Shown here piece after piece: positions 6,554-13,542 of a stretch of DNA of 16,183 bases (position 1 is its first letter; the number at the start of each line of letters is the position of its first letter). Origin of the DNA: JBGFRR01 sp041695045 (GTDB lineage Bacteria > Bacteroidota > Ignavibacteria > UBA10030); contig JBGFRR010000071.1 in assembly GCA_041695045.1 (NCBI GenBank), forward strand, positions 1 through 16,183. Direction: 5' to 3'. Made by a program: the position numbers and the translations under genes. The notes under the pieces were generated by a model. The model did not search any database, had not been told where the DNA came from, and saw nothing but the letters and a program-made list of their open reading frames with translations.

Positions 6554-6773
6554 ACAAGGATTTCAGGTTCTTTGACGTCGTTACCTTCTCTGCTATTTCT
6601 AACACCTGAATGACTTGTTCACGCGTAACGCTAGGAAAATCTTCAAGGAACTCGTCAATGGAAATACTTTTTTCCAGATGGACAAAAAGGCTCTCAATGG
6701 GGACTCGCGTTCCTTTGAACACGGGTGTCCCGCCGAGGATTTCCGGATTAATATGGATGACATCAAGACTCAT
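6537..6773 (-). CDS. DUF433 family antitoxin
   Basis: The 78-residue protein has the compact DUF433 signature: INPEILGGTPVFKGTRVPIESLFVHLE, then FLEDFPSVTREQVIQVLEIA. In the family this is a DNA-binding-like antitoxin commonly paired with DUF5615 toxins, and the toxin gene indeed starts within its last 17 bases on the same strand. ATG 6773 gives the natural start MSLDVIHINP; a TTG at 6800 would add nine residues without support. No clear ribosome binding site is present. The antitoxin is intact while the toxin is frameshifted, a common direction of decay because loss of the antitoxin first would be harmful. The pair lies between the ECF42-like remnant and the DGPF gene, on the opposite strand to both. 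Confidence 0.87.
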   Translation of the reverse strand: MSLDVIHINPEILGGTPVFKGTRVPIESLFVHLEKSISIDEFLEDFPSVTREQVIQVLEIAEKVTTSKNLKSLYETFA

Positions 6774-6840
6774 ATCGGACACAGAACACTGTCGCCACAA
6801 ATATCGTAATCAGCGTCGCCAATTGCAAGGTTGATGGAAG

Positions 6841-6901
6841 TCGATTCACAATCGATTCACATGGCGCCGTCGAATCAGTTTTGTGCATTGCAGTTCGACT
6901 A
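6841..6901 (+). promoter_or_regulatory. Candidate ECF-type promoter region and direct repeats upstream of the DGPF gene
   Basis: TCGATTCACA occurs twice (6841-6850 and 6852-6861), an 11-base period close to one helical turn. Downstream, GTCGAATCAG (6869-6878) and CGACTA (6896-6901) repeat exactly the two blocks found at 8714-8723 and 8736-8741. Here the gap between the GTCGA and CGAC boxes is 22 bases rather than 17, so it is either a weakened promoter or the wrong pairing. The DGPF start codon lies 48 bases after the second block, with AAGGA at 6939-6943 as its ribosome binding site. Confidence 0.35.
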
Positions 6902-6949
6902 CAGTTGATGCTTTTATTTTGCTCTCTCTTTACCAAACAAGGATAAGTC

Positions 6950-7312
6950 ATGAAATACCTCTGTGCTATCTATATCGAAGAAAAAATTCTGGAAGCCATG
7001 CCTTTGGAACAATACAATGCCGTTGTGAGGCAGTGTCTCGACTATGAGAAAGAGGTGGGGAAGTCAGGAGGATTGCTTGCCGTTGAGGCTCTCGAGCCTG
7101 TTCAGACGGCAAGCACTGTGCGCGTCCGAAGCGGAAAAACAACCATCACCGACGGCCCTTTTGCCGAAACGAAGGAGCAATTAGCGGGATTTTTTCTTGT
7201 TGACGCTCCAGATCTGAACGCGGCCATCAAAGTTGCCGAGGGAATGCCACAGGCGAGAATCGGAAGTATCGAAATCCGGCCGATTAAGGATCTGTCAAAG
7301 CATGTGCGGTAG
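6950..7312 (+). CDS. DGPF domain (YCII-related) protein
   Basis: This 120-residue protein starts MKYLCAIYIEEK and carries the defining motif DGPFAETKEQLAGFFLVD, with DGPF at residues 68-71. Length and layout (an alpha-beta ferredoxin-like fold in known relatives, ending IEIRPIKDL) are typical. AAGGA lies six bases before ATG 6950. DGPF proteins are the standard genomic partners of ECF42 sigma factors; their biochemical role is not settled. Here the gene looks intact, while the sigma factor 0.7 kb upstream is damaged and a toxin-antitoxin pair lies between them. The upstream sequence contains a partial match to the ECF42-type promoter seen at 8713. The protein is cytoplasmic by sequence, with no signal peptide. 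Confidence 0.92.
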   Translation: MKYLCAIYIEEKILEAMPLEQYNAVVRQCLDYEKEVGKSGGLLAVEALEPVQTASTVRVRSGKTTITDGPFAETKEQLAGFFLVDAPDLNAAIKVAEGMPQARIGSIEIRPIKDLSKHVR

Positions 7313-7387
7313 AGGAAGAAAGCCCGTAATTAACATTTTCAGATTTCCCTCATGATCAGCCTCATGTTGAGTCACGCAGTTTCCTCC

Positions 7388-8626
7388 TCACATCACCTTC
7401 CACCAGGGTGCGGCAAGGACATCGTCGGTAATCCAGAACACGTCCTTCCCACAATGAAGCAGGAGTGCGGGAAGGGCGGATTTGCGGTATTCATTTCTGA
7501 AGATTCTAAGATGCTTTGCGTCCACGGCGCGAGGTCGCGTCGTGGTTTTAACTTCCACAGCAAGCAATTTCTGTTTCCACTCGATGACAAAGTCAACTTC
7601 CTCCCCCGTCGTCGCACGCCAGTACATGACCTCCGCTCCGCTGCCGGTTCCGATCCACGCCAGGATGTCGGAAAGCACTAGGTTCTCTAGGTGACATCCC
7701 TGCGGCTGAGACTCTCCGGCAAGATGCAGGGCAAGCCCCGTATCTGCCCAGTACGCCTTCGGCGTCTTGATCAAGCGTTTGGTTCTGTTGACGGCGTAGG
7801 CGGGAAGACGGACAAGCTGATACGATGCTTCGAGCGTGTTCAGATGTCGCAGGACCGTGGGCTGCGATAGCCCGACATCGCGCGCAAGTTCTGTCTGGTT
7901 GACGATATTCCCCAGTCGCAAGCACACCGCACGCATCAGGCGACGAAAGTCCACGAGCGATGCTACACTGGCGAAATCCTGCAGGTCGCGCTCCAGATAC
8001 GTCTTGACATACCCCGCAAACCAAGCTCCCCGAGCTTTGTCATCTTCCATCATCAATGCCGGAACGGGATACCCACCGATATGAGCAGCATCTTTCCAGT
8101 CAACTTCTTTTGTCGGCTGTTCACGAATGAACTCCACCCAGCGTTCCGGTGGGGATGAGAACAGCTCATCCCATACGCCCGGTGTGTGCATGCCGAGAAC
8201 CTCGCGCCTTGTCATCGGCATGAGCGCGAAGTACGCTGCGCGACCGGCGAGCGACTCACTCACGCGTTTCATCAGGAGCAGATTCACCGATCCCGTCAGA
8301 AGAAAGCGACCGGCGGTTCTCTTCTTATCGACCGACCGTTTGATTGCAAGGAGCACGTCGGGAGAGCGTTGAACTTCGTCTATCATCAATCGAGAAGCCT
8401 GTCCTACGATTCCCTCCGGGTGCGTTTGCGCGCGTTCAAGCACATCCACATCATCGAGCGAAAGATACAGACGCTCTCTGTCAAGATGCTGAACCATGGT
8501 GCTCTTTCCGGTTTGCCTCGCCCCGGTGACGACAACCACGGGAAATGACTTCAACGCCTCTTTGAGGGTGGATTCGAGGAATCTTGGGATGTATGGATAA
8601 TTATTCACGGCATGAATGATAATCAT
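7388..8626 (-). CDS. AAA_14/DUF4143 family ATPase
   Basis: The 412-residue protein has Walker A GARQTGKST at 35-43, Walker B LMIDEVQ at 80-86, and a sensor-like LLTGSVNLLLM. A C-terminal DUF4143 part includes the conserved VMYWRATTGEEVDFVIEW and LLAVEVKTT, which resembles a PD-(D/E)xK nuclease-like core (D..., E-V-K). A winged-helix-like stretch lies between them (VNQTELARDVGLSQPTVLRHLNTLE). Such proteins are widespread, often patchy or laterally moved, and their function is unknown; links to toxin-antitoxin systems have been suggested. ATG 8626 has no ribosome binding site, and a GTG at 8608 is an alternative. The conserved part begins YIPRFLE at residue 12. A Fur-box-like palindrome overlaps the start codon. 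It converges with the DGPF gene. Confidence 0.9.
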   Translation of the reverse strand: MIIIHAVNNYPYIPRFLESTLKEALKSFPVVVVTGARQTGKSTMVQHLDRERLYLSLDDVDVLERAQTHPEGIVGQASRLMIDEVQRSPDVLLAIKRSVDKKRTAGRFLLTGSVNLLLMKRVSESLAGRAAYFALMPMTRREVLGMHTPGVWDELFSSPPERWVEFIREQPTKEVDWKDAAHIGGYPVPALMMEDDKARGAWFAGYVKTYLERDLQDFASVASLVDFRRLMRAVCLRLGNIVNQTELARDVGLSQPTVLRHLNTLEASYQLVRLPAYAVNRTKRLIKTPKAYWADTGLALHLAGESQPQGCHLENLVLSDILAWIGTGSGAEVMYWRATTGEEVDFVIEWKQKLLAVEVKTTTRPRAVDAKHLRIFRNEYRKSALPALLLHCGKDVFWITDDVLAAPWWKVM

Positions 8627-8630
8627 TCAC
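8612..8630. promoter_or_regulatory. Fur-box-like palindrome over the ATPase start
   Basis: GAATGAT-A-ATCATTC (8614-8628) is a perfect 7-bp inverted repeat. The 19-base window matches the classical Fur consensus GATAATGATAATCATTATC at 14 positions, including 13 in a row (AATGATAATCATT). It covers the first codons of the ATPase and lies about 100 bases upstream of the ECF-type promoter of the plus-strand gene. It could bind a Fur-family repressor, or be chance within an ATT/ATC-rich coding start. Confidence 0.4.
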
Positions 8631-8712
8631 GCTGAGAATAGCAAGCCAAGCATATTTTCTATGTGCAGGTAGAGCGATGGGAAATCAGAAAAAATCTCTT
8701 AGCCATTACCCA

Positions 8713-8739
8713 TGTCGAATCAGCTATCCGCAAAACGAC
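8713..8739 (+). promoter_or_regulatory. ECF42-type promoter (TGTCGA-N17-CGAC)
   Basis: TGTCGA (8713-8718) and CGAC (8736-8739) are separated by exactly 17 bases and lie 59 bases before the start codon of the DGPF-T9SS chimera. From memory, this is the target motif described for ECF42 sigma factors (TGTCGA in the -35 and CG(A/T)C in the -10 region). The call is reinforced because the downstream codons derive from a DGPF gene, the family's normal target, and an ECF42-like gene is nearby. Confidence 0.6.
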
Positions 8740-8798
8740 TATTTGGTAGAAAACAGCTTTCAACGTATCTTGTAACCTTCAAAAAAGGAGAAAAAGTC

Positions 8799-9512
8799 AT
8801 GCGATTCGTAATGTTTATGATCCCGGCGGTTTATCAGGGTGAAAAAGGGAAGAAAGCCGGCGCGGATTTTGCCCCACCTCCACCTCCCCAAAACCTTGTC
8901 ATCACAAACGCAGGTCAGGTGGGACAATCTCCCAACTTGAGCTGGAATTACTCACCGCCTGCCGACTTCAGCCATTACCGGGTCTATCGTCGTGCAGACG
9001 GAGGCCCGTACGGTGTTATCGCCACTCCCACAACAACTTCATACACCGACAACCAGGTAGTCATTGGGGGACCTCAAATACTCACCATCTACGACTACTA
9101 CGTTACGGCTGTCAACCAGAGCAATATCGAATCAACTGCCTCAAACACCGTGACGGTCAATGGCAAGCCGAATACCAAGCAGATTTCTGACATTGCTCAT
9201 AGTCTCTCACCGTTACCGGAGGATTTTGCACTTTCTCAGAACTTCCCCCACCCCTTCAACCCCGAGACCCAGATCACTTTCGCACTGCCTGAAGTTTCCA
9301 CAGTGAAGCTCTCAGTACATGATGTTCTAGGACGTGAAATCGCGGTCTTGGAAGATGGGATACTTCCCGCCGGTTACAGAACTGTTCGCTGGAACAGTAT
9401 AAACACGAAGGGAGAAGCGGTAACGAGTGGCGTTTATTTCTGCCGATTCAGCGCGATTGGTATCAGCGGCAACAGTCTCTCGCGAACAATAAGGATGATT
9501 GTATCAAAGTAG
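8799..9512 (+). CDS. Chimeric protein: N-terminal fragment of a DGPF protein fused to FN3-like and T9SS sorting domains
   Basis: ATG 8799 follows AGGAG (8786-8790) by 8 bases; an in-frame ATG at 8712 sits on the promoter and is rejected. The 237-residue product has three parts. Residues 1-27 (MRFVMFMIPAVYQGEKGKKA) match the opening of DGPF/YCII-related proteins and contain no signal peptide. After a proline run (26-30), residues 31-122 resemble a fibronectin type III domain (NLSWNYSPP, HYRVYRRADGGPYG, YDYYVTAVNQSNIES). Residues 143-237 form a complete T9SS type A sorting domain (FALSQNFPHPFNPETQI, DVLGREIAVLEDG, GVYFCRF, RMIVSK). A sorting domain without a Sec signal cannot reach the outer membrane, so the export part has been replaced. 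The gene ends just before a strong terminator. It is probably a recombination product, with expression possible from the ECF-type promoter. Confidence 0.75.
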   Translation: MRFVMFMIPAVYQGEKGKKAGADFAPPPPPQNLVITNAGQVGQSPNLSWNYSPPADFSHYRVYRRADGGPYGVIATPTTTSYTDNQVVIGGPQILTIYDYYVTAVNQSNIESTASNTVTVNGKPNTKQISDIAHSLSPLPEDFALSQNFPHPFNPETQITFALPEVSTVKLSVHDVLGREIAVLEDGILPAGYRTVRWNSINTKGEAVTSGVYFCRFSAIGISGNSLSRTIRMIVSK

Positions 9513-9540
9513 CCTCAGCGTAATTCCTTTCATTGAGATG

Positions 9541-9583
9541 AGGCCTTGCTCGGGTCAGCGTTGTGGGCAAGGCCTTTCTTTGT
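9541..9583 (+). terminator. Rho-independent terminator after the chimeric T9SS gene
   Basis: AGGCCTTGC (9541-9549) pairs perfectly with GCAAGGCCT (9567-9575) over a 17-base loop, followed by TTCTTTGTT. It begins 28 bases after the stop codon of the plus-strand gene. Confidence 0.75.
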
Positions 9584-9689
9584 TACGGAAAATGTTGGTG
9601 TGCATTCATCAAAGCCATTATGGTGATAGGGAGTAACGAAGGAATCGGGATGTTGCTCCAACAGTACGGACACCCAGAAAAGATTCAAC

Positions 9690-9719
9690 AAAAAAGCCCC
9701 GGCGTGGAAGTCGGGGCTT
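9690..9719 (-). terminator. Rho-independent terminator after the M14 peptidase gene
   Basis: On the minus strand AAGCCCCG (9719-9712) pairs with CGGGGCTT (9701-9694) over a 10-base loop and is followed by a T run ending near 9690. It lies about 30 bases beyond the stop codon of the peptidase gene. With 9541-9583 it insulates the two convergent units; the 106 bases between them hold nothing recognisable. Confidence 0.8.
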
Positions 9720-9747
9720 ATCGGAAGCAGCCGCGAAGGCGAAGTTC

Positions 9748-12318
9748 CTACCGTGCGCTCGATGTCCGTATCGTCGGTCCGAAGAACAGCGCATTCAGGA
9801 ACAGCTTGTTTGTCCCAAACCAGAAGGCGCGGAAATTCAGGTTGTCCGTCACCAGAATCACGCGGCCGGAGCGGAGCGCGCTGACGTTGGCCACCGCCGC
9901 GCCGTTGATGCGCTTCTCGTGCGTGCGGTGGAAGTACCCGCTCGCCAACGGCTTCTCCGTATAACGCAGCGGGGAGGCGTAGGGAACGTTTGACGGATCC
10001 ATGAAGAGCGTGTTGGTTTTGAAGACGGTCGGTGGAGTCTCATCGTAACCGAAGAGCAGGGGGTGCGTTCTGTCATGCGTTGTGAAGAAGATCGACCCCG
10101 CAATGTCGAGCGCACGGCGGTAGCGTTCCTCATGCTCGTAGGGGCGCATCGCAACGACGGTATCTCGACGGTTGACCGTATCCCGCCGGAACGTGGCCGT
10201 CGCAAGCTTATTGTTGACAACCCATTCCGTCGCGCTCTCCATCGCGATGAGCGTCCCTCCGTTTTCGACCCAGCGCTTCAGCGATTCTTTCCCGTCGTTG
10301 TCAACACTGCTGTACGAGCCCCCTGCCATCACGATGACGTTATAGCGGCTGAGGTCGCGGCTCAAGATCGACGGCTCAATCAAGCTCACCTCCATTCTGA
10401 AGCGCTGGTCGAGCAAGTGCCATGCTTCTCCGACTTGTGTGGCCGAAACGCCCGGACCTGCAACAAGAGCAACCTTTGGAAGTTCGAGCGCGGCGAAATT
10501 TGCGCTGCCAAGATCGATTCCACTTATGCTCAATCCTGTCGTAAGTACGTGCAGGGGGACGCCATCCTCGCGTGCAATCACCTCAAGAACCCGCGCAAGC
10601 GTGTCGGTCTTCTCCGGCTGGAGCCCCAACGGCACGAGGATCGTCCCGTAGTCGAACCACCGCTTCCCGTTGCTCGTTACCGATTCGAATCGCATCGTTG
10701 CAACCTTCGCTCGAATACCCGCCTTTTGCAGTCGATACAGTGCGCGGGGAGCGTAATATTCACGCCACTCGAACGCAACCGCGTATGCTTCGCTCAATGA
10801 CGGTGCGCTCACAGCCGGGCGTGCGGGAACATCAATTGCTTTTCCCAAAAGGTCGCGGGAAAACAAGCGCAATTCGGCGAAGGGAAGGTTGAATGCGTAC
10901 GGGAGCGTCCACGTGGAGATGTCATAGAAGAGACTGTCGTCAAACTGTGTGCGCCGCTCGAACAGCGAGGTGAGCAAGCGGTACTGCCGCTGGGACGTCG
11001 GAACGATGTACGCGCTGCCGGGTTCAAATGTCTTCCCGTCTACGCGGACCTGTTTGGCGAGTTCATACACCTCGATTTGATGTCGGCGGAGAACGTCGAG
11101 CAAATGATATGTGCGTCCGCCATCGCCGGCCGACCCGAACACGTACGCTTTCACGGGCGTCCGCTCCGCCTCACGCAGCGCGGAGGTGAAAAACTCCCGC
11201 TGATGGCCGAGTAGATCCTTCCGCATAGCATGTGCCGCACGTAAGGTGGAGAGCGACGTTGTAAACTGATTGCGGATCGTGAACGGGAATGTCAGGTCGC
11301 CGTGAATGCTTTCCTGCACATGTCCCCGCGAGCTTGCCTGCTCGAACAAGATACCGACGCAGCCGGTGATGTCGGGATAGGTCGACCCCTTGCCGACGTA
11401 GAAGTCGTCGAATCCCTCCCGACTATAATAGAGCGCGCCGATGCGATCCAACGCTTCTGCATGATACTTGCTTATGGCGGCGGTCAGCTCGCCGACGCGC
11501 TTCGGCGTCAGTGGGTTCCTGCGCGATGGCACCCCGGGCTGGAAGAAGAACGTCGTGTTCGTACCCATTTCGTGATGGTCGGTGAGGACGTTCGGCATCC
11601 AGTGATAATATGCTTCGAGGCGTGCGCGGCTTTCGGGATGCTGCAGCGGCATCCAATCGCGGTTCGGGTCGAACCAGTAGTGATTGAAGCGCCCGCCCGG
11701 CCATACCTCGTTATGCTCGCGGCTGTTAGGGTCGGCGACAGGCTGCTTTCCCTTGTGCATGTTCACCCAGGTCGCAAAGCGGTTCAGGCCGTCGGGGTTG
11801 ATTGAGGGGTTGAGAAGAACGATCGTTTCGCGCAGCATGGCCTCGACCTCCGGTCCTTGCGCGGCGGCAAGATAGTACGCCACGAGCGGCGACGCGTTGC
11901 TTCCGCTCGGTTCGTTTCCGTGCACGCTGTACCCCATCCACACAACAACGGGCATCGCATCGACGTTGACCGTCGCGGCTCGCGCAGGATCGCTCAGCGC
12001 AAGATGCTGACGGCGAAGAGCGTCAATGGTCCTGTGATTCTCCGGTGCAGTGATCGTGAGGAGCCAGATTTGCCGCTGTTCATACGATGTTCCCATCGGC
12101 GCCATGGTGATACGGTCGGATGCGCGGTCGAGCGCTTGCATGTAGGCGTGAATCTGCTCCGGCGTGAGATGCCACTCACCGACCTGAAAGCCGAAGAACG
12201 ATTCGGGTGTTGGGATGGAAGGGTCGTACGAGATGTTGTTCGGCAGGTAGTACTCGAGCGAGACTTGTGCGGAAAGGCGGACGGTGAGGAAGAGTGTTAG
12301 AAGTAGGGTCTTCATCAT
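9748..12318 (-). CDS. Secreted M14 family zinc carboxypeptidase-like metallopeptidase
   Basis: The 856-residue protein has a short signal peptide (MMKTLLLTLFLTVRLSAQ). Zinc ligands of the M14 family are visible: H133 and E136 in SVHGNEPSGS, then H248 or H249 in LTDHHEMG. The probable catalytic glutamate is E326 in GILFEQAS, and the substrate-side motif INPDGLNRF lies between. A long C-terminal half contains a class I glutamine amidotransferase/ThuA-like stretch (YNVIVMAGGSYSSVD..LKRWVENGGTLIAME), normal for the large Bacteroidota-type members. Two adjacent ATGs exist: AGGAG (12328-12324) is 5 bases from the first (12318) and 8 from the second (12315), so 12315 is equally possible. It acts outside the inner membrane on peptides, with unknown specificity. 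It has its own terminator and no obvious operon partner. Confidence 0.92.
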   Translation of the reverse strand: MMKTLLLTLFLTVRLSAQVSLEYYLPNNISYDPSIPTPESFFGFQVGEWHLTPEQIHAYMQALDRASDRITMAPMGTSYEQRQIWLLTITAPENHRTIDALRRQHLALSDPARAATVNVDAMPVVVWMGYSVHGNEPSGSNASPLVAYYLAAAQGPEVEAMLRETIVLLNPSINPDGLNRFATWVNMHKGKQPVADPNSREHNEVWPGGRFNHYWFDPNRDWMPLQHPESRARLEAYYHWMPNVLTDHHEMGTNTTFFFQPGVPSRRNPLTPKRVGELTAAISKYHAEALDRIGALYYSREGFDDFYVGKGSTYPDITGCVGILFEQASSRGHVQESIHGDLTFPFTIRNQFTTSLSTLRAAHAMRKDLLGHQREFFTSALREAERTPVKAYVFGSAGDGGRTYHLLDVLRRHQIEVYELAKQVRVDGKTFEPGSAYIVPTSQRQYRLLTSLFERRTQFDDSLFYDISTWTLPYAFNLPFAELRLFSRDLLGKAIDVPARPAVSAPSLSEAYAVAFEWREYYAPRALYRLQKAGIRAKVATMRFESVTSNGKRWFDYGTILVPLGLQPEKTDTLARVLEVIAREDGVPLHVLTTGLSISGIDLGSANFAALELPKVALVAGPGVSATQVGEAWHLLDQRFRMEVSLIEPSILSRDLSRYNVIVMAGGSYSSVDNDGKESLKRWVENGGTLIAMESATEWVVNNKLATATFRRDTVNRRDTVVAMRPYEHEERYRRALDIAGSIFFTTHDRTHPLLFGYDETPPTVFKTNTLFMDPSNVPYASPLRYTEKPLASGYFHRTHEKRINGAAVANVSALRSGRVILVTDNLNFRAFWFGTNKLFLNALFFGPTIRTSSAR

Positions 12319-12368
12319 CGGATCTCCTATTGAGAGCACGGGATGATTATGGGATAGAGGCAACCACA

Positions 12369-12415
12369 CCTGCCTGTCCCTGTACGGGATCCCGAAACAC
12401 GGGACCGCAGGCAGG
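12369..12415. repeat. Three-way-junction palindromic element upstream of the M14 gene
   Basis: CCTGCCTG (12369-12376) pairs with CAGGCAGG (12408-12415) and encloses two side hairpins: TCCC-TGTAC-GGGA (12377-12389) and TCCCG-AAACA-CGGGA (12390-12404), with CCG as a single-stranded joint. All four arms are perfect. No T-tract follows. It lies about 50 bases upstream of the M14 start codon, in its probable leader or promoter region. It may be a REP-type mobile palindrome or a structured RNA leader. Confidence 0.7.
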
Positions 12416-12460
12416 GATTCACAGATTTCAGCTTTTTGTACCTACGTAGGAAGAATTGTC

Positions 12461-12533
12461 ATTCCCGAACGTTTTCATCGGGAATCCAGGACAGAGTTTG
12501 TTCTCGCGATCAGTCTCGCGAGGGCTCCCTCGC
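12461..12533. repeat. Two further intergenic palindromes between rdgB and the M14 gene
   Basis: ATTCCCG (12461-12467) pairs with CGGGAAT (12479-12485) around an 11-base loop, in a GTCATTCCCG...CGGGAATCCAGG setting that is common to intergenic repeats of many bacteria. GCGAGGG (12518-12524) pairs with CCCTCGC (12527-12533) over a two-base loop, next to a duplicated CTCGCGA (12503-12509 and 12515-12521). The rest of 12416-12575 shows nothing recognisable. Confidence 0.6.
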
Positions 12534-12575
12534 AGACACCTTGTGAGGTTGATCGTTGAGTAGATAGTGGTATTT

Positions 12576-13166
12576 TCAAGGTCTCTTTTGCAGAATAGGC
12601 TTCATCGCTTCGACCGCGCGAGCACGATGGCTGATGGCATTCTTCTCTTCTTGCGTTAGCTCGGCACAGGTGCGAGTGTAGCCGTAGGGAATGAACATCG
12701 GGTCGTAGCCGAAGCCGTTTGTTCCGCGCGGCGATTCGGCAAGTCGGCCAAGACAGATTCCTTCGGTCAATTCCTCGTAGCCGGGTCCAACGAGCGCTAA
12801 CACGGCACGAAAACGGGCGCGTCGGCGTCGCGGTGCAACGCCGCGCATCTCCGCTAACAGCTTCTCGTTATTCTGCACGTCGGTTGCGTTCTCTCCAGCA
12901 TAGCGTGCAGAGCGAACGCCGGGCTGCAAGTTGAGATAGAACACTTCAAGCCCGGAGTCGTCGGCGAGCGTCGGCACACCGGTGTGCTGAAACACCGTCC
13001 GCGCTTTCTTGAGCGCGTTCTCTTGGAACGTCACGCCGTCTTCAACAAGCGGAGGAACATTTTGGAACTTGTCGAGGGTAAGGATGCCGAGGTTGAGGTC
13101 GGCAAGCAGCTGCTTCAACTCTTCGACCTTGTGCCGGTTCCACGTGGCGAGGACAAGTTGTTTCAT
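12576..13166 (-). CDS. rdgB: XTP/dITP diphosphatase (RdgB/HAM1 family)
   Basis: The 196-residue enzyme hydrolyses non-canonical purine nucleotides (ITP, dITP, XTP) to monophosphates and keeps them out of DNA and RNA. Family motifs are all present: LATWNRHKVEELKQLL at the N-terminus (the usual form is LATxNxGK, so H replaces G here), ADDSGLEV in the centre, the PGVRSARYAG loop, TNGFGYDPMF, and the C-terminal SHRARA. Length is standard. Its ATG overlaps the stop codon of the SemiSWEET gene as ATGA (13166-13163), so it is translationally coupled to that upstream gene. No terminator with a T-tract is visible downstream; palindromic elements lie there instead. Confidence 0.95.
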   Translation of the reverse strand: MKQLVLATWNRHKVEELKQLLADLNLGILTLDKFQNVPPLVEDGVTFQENALKKARTVFQHTGVPTLADDSGLEVFYLNLQPGVRSARYAGENATDVQNNEKLLAEMRGVAPRRRRARFRAVLALVGPGYEELTEGICLGRLAESPRGTNGFGYDPMFIPYGYTRTCAELTQEEKNAISHRARAVEAMKPILQKRP

Positions 13167-13414
13167 TGAACGATACGAGGGAAGAGTTTGTAATACATGT
13201 TCAGCACAACGCCGATGGTGGATATAGAATTAAGCAGGCCGAACACTGTATCGGCAATACTCCACGCGTACAGTGCGAGACTGATGTTGCCGATCAATAC
13301 CAGGACAAGAAAGCCAAGATTGATTGTACATCGACCGAGCTTTACGGTTTCGATGGATTGAGGAATCCATGAGACCACAAGAGCGATGAGGCCTGTATAG
13401 CCGAGCCATTGCAT
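13163..13414 (-). CDS. SemiSWEET/PQ-loop small membrane transporter
   Basis: The 83-residue protein has three predicted membrane helices (about 4-21, 33-53, 57-76). The defining PQ motif lies at the end of the first (VSWIPQSIETVK). This three-helix unit is the bacterial SemiSWEET family, which dimerises and lets sugars cross the inner membrane in characterised members. I choose ATG 13414: AAGGA lies six bases upstream, and the protein then starts MQWLGYTGLIALVVSW as in the family. The open frame upstream adds 27 unlikely residues. Overlap with rdgB is four bases. The actual substrate cannot be read from the sequence, and the pairing with a nucleotide house-cleaning enzyme is unexplained. Confidence 0.88.
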   Translation of the reverse strand: MQWLGYTGLIALVVSWIPQSIETVKLGRCTINLGFLVLVLIGNISLALYAWSIADTVFGLLNSISTIGVVLNMYYKLFPRIVQ

Positions 13415-13542
13415 GAGGAGTCCTTTCGAAACGGGGTCATCAATCTGGGATTCACCACCCCAGATGAACATAGGACACGGATGAACACAGATCATAACGG
13501 ATCAGCCATTCATCCGAGCGCAAATCAAAGGATGTAACTGCC

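Noticed and set aside
7313..7387. Search for a terminator between the convergent DGPF and ATPase genes
   Set aside because: Only weak, short palindromes and no T-tract hairpin could be found.
8712..8798. Upstream start codon (8712) for the chimeric gene
   Set aside because: It lies on the ECF-type promoter, has no ribosome binding site, and the encoded residues have no likeness to a signal peptide or DGPF domain.
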